A stretch of 64,000 bases of DNA from Immersiella caudata (GCA_030512335.1 JAULSU010000005.1:806001-870000); one strand, 5' to 3'; numbered from the stretch's first letter, positions 22,285 through 34,158 are shown. Translations and numbers: made by a program. The notes: generated by a model from the letters alone, not told the origin.

Positions 22285-22845
22285 ATGGGCAATCCCTCCG
22301 AAAACCCCTACGCCCAACCCCAAGCCTACCCGAATGGCGTCCCCACCCCCGCTCCGACCGAGGCTCCTCCGCCGCAATACCCTCACTCTCAAGCTCCCCA
22401 CTCTCCGGGGCCCATCCAGCCGGCACAACCAACCTTTGCCTACGGCCAGTCGCCCTATCCGCCGCAAAATACGTCAGGCTACCCACCCCAGACCCAGCCT
22501 CAGTTGCCAGGGCAATTCCCTCCTCAACCCACCGGTCCCTATGGCCCGGGTGTGCCTGTCCAGCAACAACCGATGTACATGGTTCAACCTGGACCGAATG
22601 GGCAGCCGATGTACGTCATGGCGCAGCCGGGGCAGTACCCTGACCAGAAGATACCTGGGGGAATGCAACAGCAGGGTGTACCGCCACAGCACGTGACTAC
22701 AATTGTGATGGATGGGAAGGGGAACAGCGGTGCGGGGACAGCTGCTGCGGCGGCGGCGGGAGGCGCTGCGGCGGGTACGGCAGGAGGGTGCTGCGCTGGA
22801 TTTTGTGGGGCGTGTGCGGCTTGTTGTTGCTGCTTGGTCATGTGA
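22285..22845 (+). CDS. Pro/Gln-rich protein with Cys-rich tail (CYSTM-like)
   Basis: Single-exon 186-aa protein. The first two thirds are low-complexity, rich in Pro, Gln, Tyr and Gly (PPQYPHSQAPHSPGP and similar). A short conserved block (PPQHVTTIVMDGKGN) leads into an Ala/Gly stretch and a tail dense in cysteines (GGCCAGFCGACAACCCCLVM). That tail resembles cysteine-rich transmembrane (CYSTM-like) modules of eukaryotic stress proteins, in which the Cys-rich helix sits at the membrane and may be lipidated or redox-active. The ATG at 22285 follows CAAA, a good fungal context. Function is not established; a membrane-tethered stress role is inference from the tail. Confidence 0.75.
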   Translation: MGNPSENPYAQPQAYPNGVPTPAPTEAPPPQYPHSQAPHSPGPIQPAQPTFAYGQSPYPPQNTSGYPPQTQPQLPGQFPPQPTGPYGPGVPVQQQPMYMVQPGPNGQPMYVMAQPGQYPDQKIPGGMQQQGVPPQHVTTIVMDGKGNSGAGTAAAAAAGGAAAGTAGGCCAGFCGACAACCCCLVM

Positions 22846-24604
22846 GGCGAGATGTAGAGGAGGCCTGGGATCTGGAGAGTGGTTTCTGGTGTTTGCACGA
22901 CGTCTATGTTGTTTGTACGAGATGGGCAGTGTTTCCTTTGTATCTCTATGTTCGAAGTAATGGAAACAGTTGACCAAACTGAGGCGCAGGGTGACAAGGG
23001 TGGAAAGAGGGCCCCATCAGCAGCCCGCCGTTGTCTTTCCTTATCCGTTTCAACTGCAGTTCAAGACGAGTCCTCGGACTTCATCGACAACCTCGCTCAA
23101 ACGAGCTTCTGGGTTCCGGTATGGAATCATATCATGCGAACCGGCTTCTCCGATGTTCTTTGCCACGGGTGATAGAGAATGTTCCCGACGGCGGGCAAAT
23201 TTAGAATCATTTCCCCCGAAGAAAAGTCGCCGAAACCTACTTGAACTGGATAGAGTCAGAGAGTTACCAAATTTCGGGTGAATCGCGGTAGCCAGGGGGA
23301 CTTCGGGTTCGAAGGACCGACGTACCCCTGTCAACGCCATGTATCGACAGGAACTAGGCAAACAACAGCTCTATGACATACCCTATAGTTGCCCTCAGCA
23401 ATTTCCATGTTCGTGCGTGATCCTGAGCCGCTCCTGAGCTAGGGTGAGCTATGGGTGAGCCTAGCATGCACAGCTGTGTGGCCCAATTTTGGTACCTCGA
23501 GTAAAGTTGCCATGCGGAGATTCCGTGTCACGATCCCAAGAAAAGCGAACTCGAGACGAAACGAGCCAGTAAGCATAGGCGGGGAAGCGAGGGGACTAAC
23601 AAAGGAAGAAAAGGCCGGCAACCAGGTGAAGCGCCGTCGGCACCGGTCAAGGCAGCCAGTAAGCAGGCAACCGGCGACCGTTGCGAGTGTTCACGGTCGT
23701 CGGTCGCAAGCTTATATATATACACGATCCCTACCTAACCAGAACAGTGCTTAAAGCAGTAATTGACGTCAATAATACTGATTATCTGTCAGGACCCGGC
23801 CTGACGAATGGCCCATGAGGGACTGAAGGGGAAATCTGGAGCCCATTAAGGCATTCACAAACTTGGTATTTGAAGCGAATCCCAACACCTATGCGCAATC
23901 CTGTGTCCGAAGCGTTCTGGTAATCGGTGCCATGAAGTCTTAAGCAAGTAAACGAGAAAAAAATATCTATTTGCCAATTGGGGGTTTTGATCCTCGGAGC
24001 ACAGGTCTAGTACGGTCGTCCGGTCTGCTACGATACCACTGCAATTTTAGCTCTCAAGAGGACCTTCGCTCGAGGTTGGGTTCCTCAGGCTCCAATGCGG
24101 CATGCTAAAATTTGGGACCGCTGTTGGAAACTGCTAAAGGGTCATATTGGGCCCGGATTCTGGGCCACGGTTCCGAATTTCGGCCTAGAATATACTAGTA
24201 CGTGCTTTGGGATGGTACTCAATACCCCAGCTCAAACTTTGGGATGGTACATAATATACTAGCACCGATGGGATGTCCCACAGTACACCAGTACATGGTC
24301 GGATGTCTCAGAATATACCAGTATAGGTAACTGCCCTGAGATGGTACAAAATATCTCGGCTCGGAATGGTAATTTAAGCTTCGTGCTCGGTAAGTCAGCG
24401 GCCCCTATCCCCAAACCCTGTATTATACCCCTGATAAACCCCAAAGGGGGATACTCTTAACAGTCACCGCAACTGTCACGACTACCTAAACCCAATCTCT
24501 ACATTGACCACCTATCTTCTTTCGTAACGTAACTAAGCTTCTTCCAACCTCAATCATCGCCAACATACTCCACGCGAACACCCTCACCTACGCAGCAGCC
24601 CAAA
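22846..24604. other. Gene-free region with degenerate tandem repeats
   Basis: About 1.75 kb with no convincing gene. The part from about 24187 to 24359 holds a decayed tandem repeat (listed separately). The last 130 bp are CT-rich and look like the leader of the decayed gene at 24605. Confidence 0.45.
24187..24359. repeat. Degenerate tandem repeat (GGATGGTAC...AATATAC)
   Basis: About five diverged copies of a motif close to GGATGGTACAxAATATACYAGTA, spaced roughly 28-35 bp, for example at 24210, 24241, 24270, 24300 and 24339. Substitutions are spread through all copies, so the array is old. Confidence 0.55.
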
Positions 24605-24946
24605 ATGGATCCCAAAACGCCACCAGAGCAGCCTAGCGCCTCCCGCCCTGTCGCGAAGGAAGCAACGTCCCTCCTGCCAAGAGCCGTTTCCAACAGCACG
24701 TTACCCTGGCCATCCGTTAGGCACCACAGTCGGCGGATTACTTATCGCTGCGCCAGGCTTTGCCATCTTTATAGCAAATAAGTTCCACAATCCGGGGTTA
24801 TGTTATCTTCCCTGGCAAATTAGAGACTTAGTGTTTGGAGACGTTTTGGCCGTACGTTCATCGTTCCCCATGCCAGCTCGAGGAAAACAACTAACCGTGT
24901 TCCCTACCATCAGGGGTTCATCTTAACACCATAGGGGACAGCTAGC
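24605..24946 (+). pseudogene. Decayed start of a membrane-protein gene
   Basis: An ATG at 24605 after a CT-rich leader opens a Pro/Ser-rich hydrophilic frame (MDPKTPPEQPSASRP), which stops at 24779-24781 after 58 codons. A shift of frame near 24718 instead continues into a hydrophobic helix (GGLLIAAPGFAIFIAN) and then to a possible GTACGT donor at about 24849. The shape, a hydrophilic N-terminus followed by a membrane helix, suggests a real membrane protein that has lost its frame. What follows has early stops. The family is not recognised. Confidence 0.3.
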
Positions 24947-24949
24947 CTA

Positions 24950-26801
24950 ATACACGTCCGTCAGATCAGGGTGTTGATGCCGCCACTCGTGGCTGTGATA
25001 ATACAGCCCGGTTTAGCGCTATCACTGGTCATCACTTCTGCACCAGAAGGTCATTCAATACAAGCCATGTGACTTGTGGAGACCTGCAAACCCGGGCAGT
25101 AAACTCAAATGTTGCAAGTGGGCTACAAAGTTTTATATCCTTCTGTAGGTGTATCTCGCTCCGGTTTTTGTTCTTGGGTATATGGTGCTTCTTAGTTCTG
25201 AGTCAACTTCGCCAACATGTTTTTAGGCTTCTCTAAACGGCAACAATTGTATTCACTTGCTCCGGGCCCTTCCAGGGGTATACTGTGGCATAACAGTCTG
25301 AGAAGCCAGTGGTTCTCTACGAGACAGCTGACTGTTAAAGTTTACAGTCAAGTTTCTCGGACAGGATTACGACCTACCGCCACCTGCTCCTGCCCAGATT
25401 ATGCCGTTAGCAGCCGATAAGGCGTGAAACATGATTGGTGAGCTTGGGCGTTGAGAATCAGGGGTTTGTTGTAGCACGTGCTTTCATGTGCCGCAAGTGA
25501 CCGTGGCTTGACGATTGGCGTCATGTTTATCTGTTTTTCGCGATCCCGTAGTTTTAGGAGCTTCAAAGGGGCCAAGGGAGGGACAACAGGACAAGATGGC
25601 AGCCTCGCAGCAGCCAACACATGCCTTATCTTCGTGATTGTGACTGTCTGGCCCTCTGAGCGCATCAAGACGAGCGTGTTACGTGCTTTGGTCGTGCCAT
25701 TGGAGTTGTGGTTTTGAGTTTAGTGCAGAGACTCGCACCGCTCCGCTGCCCGAACCTGAGATCCTTCCCCTACGACTGATGCGCTCACACTACAGGAAGA
25801 TACAGATCCCTCGCTCTATGAGCGTAGCAGGGGTGTTTGTTTTGTTGCTCGTGTTCAGCCCACATCCGGCCTCTTTTCCTATAACTTATACAATTCTTCC
25901 TCTATGTCAATCTTATTGTCTTCTTTGATCTTTTTTTGTGGCTCTCTATATAATTGGGTACACTATTATGTCTTAGTTTGCATATAGCTCTACATGTAGC
26001 ATGCAGGATCTGAGGCGTGGGGATGCTGATGCGGAGATGCCGGTGCGGAGATGCCAGTGCGGCAACACCGATGCGACCATGCCGACACAGCCCTGCGTTA
26101 AAGGAGGAAACCCATATAGGCGAAGGCAAAGTGAACCCACTCAGTATGGGAGAGCAATGCCTATGCTGGTGCAGCAGCATTTGGTATATTCCACAACTGC
26201 GCTTCCTATTGAAACACTGCTCCTACCTTGCAAGTTCGGGGATACCGTTTTGTTCCAATCCAGCAACCTCGTACTGAGCAGCCGCAGGACAGCACTGCAA
26301 ATCACCTTTGATACTGGGGATTCTGAGCTCAGACTCTCTGGGCTCTTACCCATGCCTTGCAGCCAATGGGAAGGCCACGACCGGGTCTTCTTCTGTATCA
26401 ACTGTATAAACAAGTTTTGGTGTGCTGCCTTTGTTAAGTGACAACTGGGGGACAAAAAGATACTGAACTTTGTTAGTTATCTGTTTCTTCTGGAACCATA
26501 CTTGCAATACCATCACTTTTCTTAGTGTTCTCAACGATATGGACGAGCGCGACGTCTCATACCTCAGAAACAGTGTGAACCAAATACGATTTGAGGATAC
26601 TCGAGAGACAAAGGAGGCGCTAGGGGCAGGCAGGCTTTGCTGCAAGCCCGCGTCTTGTTGTCGACATATGTCGGCCCGAGGCTGTGGCAGTACGATGGCT
26701 GCACCATAAAGTTTGCATGGACATATGAGAATCACCCTTTTTTGGACCCCGAAGACTCTTCTCTATCATCCTTATAACTAACGTCCCAAGTCATCAAAGA
26801 G
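24950..26801. other. Gene-free AT-rich region with G-rich minisatellite
   Basis: About 1.85 kb without a supportable gene. A patch at about 26003-26095 repeats GATGCGGAGATGCC-like units; a similar inverted patch lies at about 30955-31030 (see findings). Confidence 0.45.
26003..26105 (+). repeat. GATGCGGAGATGCC-type repeat patch, copy 1
   Basis: Short near-repeats such as GATGCGGAGATGCCGGTGCG and relatives, followed by ACAGCCCTGCGTTA. A related inverted copy lies about 5 kb away. Confidence 0.45.
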
Positions 26802-28878
26802 TTAACACAAACGCCTCATTTGTAGCCCCCTCTGCCTCGCTCCCAGTTCAGCCATTCGCTCCGCTTGGTGCTGCTCCATCTGCCTGCCATAATCCAGCAA
26901 CAACTTGAACATTCCGTAAGCCGACAAGGGAATAAGCCATACAGATAGTATAATAATATCCAATCCCACAAAGGATACCAATACTGTTATACCAATCTTA
27001 GCTGCCCTTGTAAGAGATCCGGCCCATAGCTTCCAAAGACCGATGCCAATGCTAGCAGGGACTCCAAGAAAGACTCCCAGCCCAACCAAGGTGCTCATGT
27101 TCAAGATAAGGCTTTTCGCAAAAGCTATCAGGTAGACAACAACTCTGCGGATGCGTGACGGAAACAATCCGATCGACTCCGCTATCTCCTTCCGAAAAAG
27201 TATACAGTATGTGGCACTCGTTAAGCCGACCGAGACGACAACCCATATCGGGATGGTCAATGCTGAGCTGAACTCCTACCATTGATAAGTCAAGTTAGTT
27301 CAGCATACCTATACTCTTGGGGGTGCTGATAGATATAGATCCCAATAGACACGAACTCACCACTAAATCCATGCCAAAGACTGAGGCCGAAAATGTTAGC
27401 GGGATGAAGAAGAATGCCATACTCGTCAGCTTCGCGACCGATTCAGCCTCGCTTATGGCCTTCTGGCTCTGATAGATAGACATGGAGGATACGAGTTCGT
27501 TTGAAATGGCTTCGACGCTTTTACGGGTTGCCTCCAAGCCAGACGCAAGCCTCTGAAACCCATTTGCTTTGGCCACTGATGAGTTCGGTAGCTCGGCAAG
27601 CGAGAACGTTTCCAACCAAGACATCTGTGAGGAGATATGATGAGACCAGACCGATAGAAATCTGCGCCAGTCAGCTATACACTGACGTGTTGTGTTCTCA
27701 CTTTCCATGAGCCATCGAATGTCTTGCGTTGTCTGGTCAACGGCGTTCAGGATTTCGAACTCGTCATGTAACGCCATTCCAACAATGGCATCCTTGACAA
27801 CCTGTTCCATCACTGAGCCTTCTGGGCTGTTCGGTTCCGGCCTTTGGCGCAGAACCTCTTCAAACCGAGTCTGGCTGCTTTGCATCTCATCAAAAGTGAG
27901 CCGTGAGCCTTGTGGGTCTGGGGTCTCGGTATAGCCCGACTTCCACCTGCCGATGCGCCGATACTGAGATACCGTGTACGTGCGTGGTGGATCACAGAGC
28001 ACAATACCTAAAGATATGGGAAGAACGTTAGCAGCGTGGTACCACCTTGGGTAATAGGCAGCCTAGCTCCTCAAGACATTCAGATGAGACATACCCAGCA
28101 ACTTCTCATTTATCCTCGCGGGGTAAAATGACACGCACTCCCGAGCGCCATGGCAGATTTGGGCCTTTTTCCCCTTCTGATGGATGGCATCGCCTTTGAA
28201 GCTGCCAAGACGCTCCCCGGGAATTGGATTCGGATCAAGGACAGTCGGGTAGTATGCTCTATACGGCTCCGTCGCGTGGCTTGGAACCGTGTAATCACGG
28301 CCCAATTTGCGAGGGTCAGGCTCTCCCCTTACACCTCCAATCTTCGCAGATCGCATGCGCTTTTCAAATGACCACGCGTTATCGCTTTGCGCCATAGGCC
28401 TAGCCCATTTGACAAATAAAGGTCCGCGCGTATCGTGGTTGAAGCCAGCCGTGGGCAAACTATCCATGTCGTGGTATGAAAAGAACGACTCAGGGACCCG
28501 GAGTTGGCATTGAGAGAGATCTTGTTGTACTTTTGTGGGAGGGGGCCCTTCGCATAGATAGAGTCTGGCAACAACCGACTCGTCGAGAGGTTCACCTATG
28601 GTGTCGACGTCTAGGTGGGGGAGTTGCCAAGGCTCGCTCCATCCTTCAGATCGGTAATCCAGAACCCGTACCGCCCAAGGCGGTCCTTCCGTCTTCTTCC
28701 GCTCTGTTTTCAACTGCCCCGACGCACCCGCTTCAATATCAAGTGCTTTCCCTTTTGCGATATTTGTTTCTGCTGATGGTGCCTTTACTGTCTCGTTGTT
28801 GCTCGTATCTTTCACGATATCGCTTGGAACGGTGCCTGGTGCTCGGTCGGCACCCAACGATTCAGCGTCGCTAGCCAT
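26802..28878 (-). CDS. CorA-like Mg2+ transporter-type membrane protein
   Basis: 634-aa protein in three exons on the minus strand: 28878-28095, 28007-27361 and 27275-26802, with introns of 87 and 85 nt and clear CTAAC branch sites. The start is MASDAESLG at 28878. A long soluble N-terminal half with Glu/Lys-rich helices precedes a hydrophobic segment FFIPLTFSASVFGMDLV ending near residue 477. This is the CorA TM1 plus the GMN-type selectivity motif, here GMD. A second helix follows at once, and two further hydrophobic pairs extend the C-terminus, beyond the usual two-helix CorA plan. CorA proteins form pentameric Mg2+ channels; fungal paralogues with GMD instead of GMN are common and their ion is unknown. 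It is the only convincing gene in a 10-kb gene-poor island. Confidence 0.85.
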
Positions 28879-29103
28879 AGCTGATGATCTAGAATTGAAA
28901 TTCACTGGGGAGGGTAGAATATGAGAATGAGGTGATATGATAGGAGGGCACGTTTATTCCTCTCAAAGACGGAAAGATTGACTTGGGAGAGGTAGGTAGG
29001 TATGTCACTGCTCACCGATCCTAAACTTAGGTCCGACATAGATGGAAGCCCAAACTTTTTTCTGGTGCCCAAACATGCATAATCCCGCAATTTGCGGCCT
29101 GTT

Positions 29104-29253
29104 AACGTAATCCACCGCCTCCTTTGCCACAACAATCTGCTTTGCCAAAACCGCTGTGGCTAGCACTGTAGTTACCTAAGCGAGCACTGTGGCTTGCGTT
29201 ACGGGGCGTTTGGCAAAGCAAGCGGTGTGGCAAAGGAGGTGGTAAATTACGTT
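29104..29253. mobile_element. MITE-like 150-bp inverted-repeat element
   Basis: Arms of about 47 bp, 29104-29151 and 29207-29253, are imperfect reverse complements. Shared blocks are AACGTAAT, CCTCCTTTGCCACA and GCTTTGCCAAA. The 55-bp centre has no coding potential. No clear target duplication is seen, so the superfamily is open. Confidence 0.6.
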
Positions 29254-29338
29254 GCGCACTTATTGATGAGACACCCACTTGTGCAGGATGGTTCGTTCAA
29301 AATCAGATACTGATAATGATCATGCCGGGTACTTTTGG

Positions 29339-29409
29339 GGCAACACTTCGATTCGTTCTCATCAGACGCGCCCCGTCTGATGAGAACGGAGTGCGGATGA
29401 GGTGTTGCC
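29339..29409. repeat. Long palindrome (hairpin) with 15-bp perfect inner stem
   Basis: CGTTCTCATCAGACG (29354-29368) and its exact complement (29374-29388) flank a 5-nt spacer. An outer pair GGCAACAC/GTGTTGCC closes the structure at 29339 and 29409. Confidence 0.65.
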
Positions 29410-30827
29410 ATTTCTCTTTACCAGCATTGGCGCTGTCTACTTTCTTTTACATGGGACACGCATACCTGGCGAGGAGCACCCGATGCCCCGGAAATAGAAT
29501 TTCCCGAGGATGTTGCTAAAGGAAAGGTTTCTGCTGATGCACCGCCTGGCGAAGCGACGACGATAGAAGCAGAACCCCGAGAGAAGGCATTGCAATGGAC
29601 TCTCACTGACACGCCAGTGTTAGATGCCCCAAAAGATGAAGCCAAGGCGCCAGGGAATGAGGAGGCTGAGGAGGTGACAACAGTGGGACAAACGGTCGGA
29701 ACGGCACCCCACCCACCATGGAAGACAGTGTCGGTCCGAGGTTTGTGTCTATGTGCCCTCATTTGATGCTCCCAAAATTTAGGATATGGCGCACCCATCC
29801 ACCGACACCTCACTTGCAATGTTTACGACCGAATTCTCCAGCGCTAGGAAGGACTCTCGCGGGTTTTAGTTGCCTGTCGTTTACCGACTCACGCTACCAG
29901 CATGCAAACGACACGGCGAGAACTATACGGCGAGTGAGTGGGGCCCGCTGCACTTGTATCTTGATCCCGTAGTCATCAACGAGCCTTTGTGCACCCACTA
30001 TGACAAAATCATTGTGCCTAACAGGGCATAATCAAAGGGGCAAGTACTTAACTATCATCTCTCCTCATAACCCAGGAGTATCGTCCAACTCACACCACGC
30101 GTAATCCACAGATCGCCAGTACAACCTGTTGCCTCTATAACTTGAGCCAGGACTTTAATAATCAGTACTGCATTAAGCCTAGTCTATACGGGAAAACAGT
30201 CGTGCACCTCCTATCGAAAAATAAGGTAAATATAGCGCTACAGACCGTGCAATGTTTGAAGATAAAAGCTAACGGAGATCCAAAACCCGATCAGTTTCCC
30301 TCAATAGGATACAAGCAATATTATAATCGTTTTGTCTTCGGTATACATGGGAGTTACTATCAGTGACGGTATAATGGGTGGGAGTGCTAGAGAAGATGAT
30401 ACCGTGGAGGGGAAAGGGGCGGTTAATGGGGTAGAGGTTACTGTAGTGTCTGTGACGTCGTCATCTGGGCTGGGATCGGGATTGGTGTCGGGATCCTCGT
30501 CGGGGAAGAAAAGGAAAATGAGGAGTCTACTTACGCAGAAGTTAAGGCCGAGGACCAGGACAAACTGTGTGTTGGTTGTCTCTTACTCCTTTTCTTCCAC
30601 TTCTTAATAATTATTGTTAATTCTATACTGCCGAGATAGTTGTAAATGCTAATGATCCTGTAGTGAAGAAATCCCCGCCGGCGTAGAACCTAGCCGAACA
30701 GTGTCATACTTGGCGGAGCGTGGATAGTACGGAGTAGTAAAGGGGCCTAGAGGGGTAATACACGTTGTATAATATTTGTGGGATTCGGTATGTGAAGGAT
30801 AACGGACTGGCTCTGCTGGTGGTATGG

Positions 30828-31030
30828 TAGCTGTAACGCAGGGCTGCGTCAAGGGGACGAGGATAGGGGGTTGGGTAAGTGAACAATTGAAGCCTGCCTT
30901 CCTCGCCCTCTAGCGTGGCCAGAGAGCTCGCCTTATACATGTAAGCTCTGAACACAGATGTTGGGTCGGCATCTCCGCATTGACCGTCCCACATCGGCGC
31001 CTCCGCACCTAACATCTCCGTGTCTCAGGT
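30828..31030 (-). repeat. GATGCGGAGATGCC-type repeat patch, inverted copy 2
   Basis: On the minus strand this reads CCTGAGACACGGAGATG, then AATGCGGAGATGCCGACC and, about 120 bp on, GACGCAGCCCTGCGTTA. This is the same order of blocks as 26003-26105. Confidence 0.4.
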
Positions 31031-33576
31031 CATGAGTGTTACAATTAGTAATATAGTAGTACTAAAAGAATGGAGAACTTACATTGGTAATAAAATCAAT
31101 ATGATCTCTCGAAATTAAGTTGGACGGTCAGCTTTCCATTTGGGTCGAATACTCCTTTGATGAAATTAGTCGTAATTTTGGCAAGATGTTTCAACGTTTT
31201 CGAAAGTGGGCGGAATAGCCTCAACGTATATTGTTTTATATCTTGTAGATTGTTAGTGTGGCGGGCTGAGTCCTGGAGTGGCCTCGGCACCAAGAACATG
31301 GTGGTAATGCCGGCCCCACCGACGACCTCTAAACGAGGCCATCCCCAGACTCATGTACACACACTACACCCACGGACCACAACACTAACCCAACCGAGCC
31401 TGCAACAGCTCTAGAGTCTTCTGGTTTCCTCTGATCAGAGTAACACGGATGTGTACATACAGCGAGCGCCCTCTCACGAGGCCGCTTCCTCTTCTTTCTT
31501 CTCATGTTCTGCGCGATCGTAGAGTAGGCCTAGTCAGTTGCAACACACTAACTTGACCCGTTACAGCTAGTAATTAGGGATTGGAACGCCAGAAATGTTA
31601 TAAAATAAAAGCTTGGTGGTAGTATAGCCGAAGGTAACCAGGAGAGCTCTCTCTCCCTCATCCATCAACAATATACGACCTACACTATGTGCTCGCGCAT
31701 TTTGTGAATGGTATCAGCGGCGCGATGATTCATCCCGTTATAGGAAAGGTAACTTACTTAAACTAAAGCTCCATTTACACATCGTATTTTCCCTTAGTAT
31801 AATCCAAGACATCCCGTGGGATGAAATTTGTTATAAATATCCGTATAATCATCATTAAAGCCATTTTTCTTAGAATATCTCCTTCTTCTCTCGACCCTTC
31901 TCTTTTCGCCCATTTTCAGAATCGGCTACGACTAGGTTAAGATGGGAGGGCCACGTGTAGCAACAAAATGAATAAAAGCGAAGCAATCCGCTTTGGGGAG
32001 TGTTCCAGCTTGAGGGTGAGATTTACACACTTTTATAAATGAGGAAGACGGGAATGGAGACCCAGTAGGGGACGTTAGGTTTTTATGTAACTTTGGGGGA
32101 AAGGAAAGAAGAGCGAAAAGGAGTTGGGTTGGGGTGAAGGGGGGAGGGGTGATCGCAGTTTTGGGCCATCTGTGTCCCAAAAATGGGACCTCGCGAAAAG
32201 TTACCATTCGAACCGCAGAGTACTGCTACTCGTCTGAACTATGTTTGGCAATTTCTCTGGTCATTTCTCTGAGCAGCGCCTGAGTAGCGCCTAAGCAAGG
32301 TGGCTAGGGGTGTTGCGGGTGACTGGAGTTGGCGATGGCAACTTTATGGTAAAACAACATCCGTAGCCATGGATTTGGAAGTGCTTATTTGGACGCCAAA
32401 AATGTTGAAACGCTACGCCACCCGTGGCGTCTCTACGCCTGGGTAGAGAGAAGGGAGCTTGGAGAGTACAGCCCCTACTAAACCTATCTCACATACGAAA
32501 AACAATGATACTGTGAGCCAAAATTATGTGCGGACCAGCTGACCAACTGCATCTACACAAGGGAGTCCTATTTCGGCAAATATGTACCTCCTTTTAAAGC
32601 AGAGTCTGATATCGTGATGTCAACAGTCAGGTGAGAACCTTTGCCGTTGTATCATGTCTTGTCAGATTTTAGTTAATGGGGAGCCCCCTGATGGTTTGTT
32701 TTCATTAAGATCATTGTAATGCGGAAATGCGAGCATGGCTGCTCCGAGTCGGACTTTGTAAGTCAAGTCCTGCACCTTTGAGCATAGACAAAACCCTCCC
32801 ATAAATACCATGAATGGCAGCATGAATGCATCTGACCTCTCATTCTAACAAAGGCTGGGTGCGGCCGTGATGGCTTCGCCATGATGAGAAATTCATGCGT
32901 CACCTAATCAGTCATTCGACAACCACCTCCCAGACAACAGACTCATCCCCGTGATTTTGCCGATAATAACATGTCACATTTCTCGCAACCTCTGAGTTTT
33001 CATGTCTTTTTTAATTCCACCGTGTTTGGTGAAGGCCCGACGGTGACCTTGGCCTCGAGGACGCCATTCGAAGACGTCGCATAGCTGTGACTGACCGCCT
33101 TGGCCATGGCCTTGGAATTTCCCGTGTATCTAGTAATGTGGGACCTGGGCTTGGGCAAAAGTTGTGTCGGGTTATCATCTGTTTGTCTGGGGGACTGCGT
33201 AGGTGCGGCAGCGTTCGTTGACCTTGGCGATGACCCAGTAGTCGTGGCTATTGCCCATGATCACAAAGATGTGCAAAAGTCTCTAGCGAAAAGAAGTTAT
33301 GATTTGAAGGAAAGGAGGGCCAAACCCGGTGTGAAAGGGAAGGAGGCTACAGGTGCCCGGCAGCGTGGCATGCGTCATTCGCCAGCCAAAACTTTAATCT
33401 GCAAAAACTCAAATGGCAGCAACGTCATTCGATGTCTCAATTAATTGCGAGATGCCTACATGTAAAACACTAAGAAAATGACAGTCTCAATTAAATACCC
33501 CCGACCAACTCCACCCTCTCTCCAGGCAGCGGCGTGACGCATGTGCTGCTGCCGAAGCATTCACTCCCGTCCGGAA

Positions 33577-34092
33577 TCACATCCTGTAAAAAGAAGTGTA
33601 CTTGTCCAACCAGCTGACCATAGCCGGAGCCAGAGTCACCTCGATGCTATCATCGCCCATGACTTCGACGGCGCCGAACAAGGCGTTCAGCTCGGCCAGG
33701 CCAGGAAGCCTATTCCAGGTGGCGTGGGCGTAGATGCAAGCCGAGGTGAGACCGCTGAGCTTGATCTTGCCCTTTTGCCCGTCGACGAGGTCGATCTTGG
33801 CCGTGGTGCCGGCGAGCCCAATGTTGCAGCTGTCAATGGCACTGAGGTACTGCGTGGCCAGAACACCGACGGCCACGTCCTTGGTGCCGTTGTTGCCGTT
33901 GCTGTAGTCGCGGTAGTGGTTGCCGCGGCGCCGGTCGTTGAAGACGGGCTCGCCCACGATGATATCGACTGCTGCCATGCCCAGCGTCTCGCCGAGGCCT
34001 CGGAGGGCCAAGGACCCGCCAGCCATGGCACCGGGCGTGAGAACGGTAACGGCATAAGTTGCAGCTAGGAGAATGTTGTTGTTGAAGCGCAT
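33577..34092 (-). CDS. Small secreted protein (171 aa)
   Basis: Single-exon frame from the ATG at 34092. The first 24 residues form a signal peptide (hydrophobic ILLAATYAVTVLTPGAMA, cleavage likely after AMA). The mature part is about 147 aa, with two cysteines (near SCNIGL and SACIYA) that could pair, Gly/Asp-rich loops and a hydrophobic C-terminal half. No known domain is recognised. The upstream 5' region contains a 13-bp tandem repeat within 70-160 nt of the ATG. It is divergent from the acyltransferase gene. Small size and secretion fit an effector-type or cell-surface protein, which is inference. Confidence 0.75.
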   Translation of the reverse strand: MRFNNNILLAATYAVTVLTPGAMAGGSLALRGLGETLGMAAVDIIVGEPVFNDRRRGNHYRDYSNGNNGTKDVAVGVLATQYLSAIDSCNIGLAGTTAKIDLVDGQKGKIKLSGLTSACIYAHATWNRLPGLAELNALFGAVEVMGDDSIEVTLAPAMVSWLDKYTSFYRM

Positions 34093-34158
34093 TTTGGCGG
34101 TTTGGAGTGAAGAGCGAAAGGTGTTTTGTAAGATACTGAAAGCTCAAGGTGTAAATTC

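Larger units (their letters stand above)
28879..33576. other. Large gene-poor region
   Basis: 4.7 kb, AT-richer than its surroundings, with no gene I can support. It contains a MITE-like inverted repeat (29104-29253), a long palindrome (29339-29409) and a repeat patch (about 30828-31030). A 300-bp acidic open reading (29461-29766) lacks an ATG and splice context. Confidence 0.5.

Noticed and set aside
22100..22977. Other long frames over the CYSTM-like gene
   Set aside because: Shadow frames of a Pro/Gln-rich coding region; only the 22285 frame gives the Cys-rich tail and a good start context.
23990..24110. Possible tRNA-like segment
   Set aside because: I looked for a T-loop (GGTTCAANNC type) with matching stems here and elsewhere in the island and found no cloverleaf.
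29461..29766. Acidic plus-strand reading with Pro/Glu-rich codons
   Set aside because: It looks protein-like but has no ATG, no clear acceptor or donor and no recognisable family; it may be part of a decayed gene.
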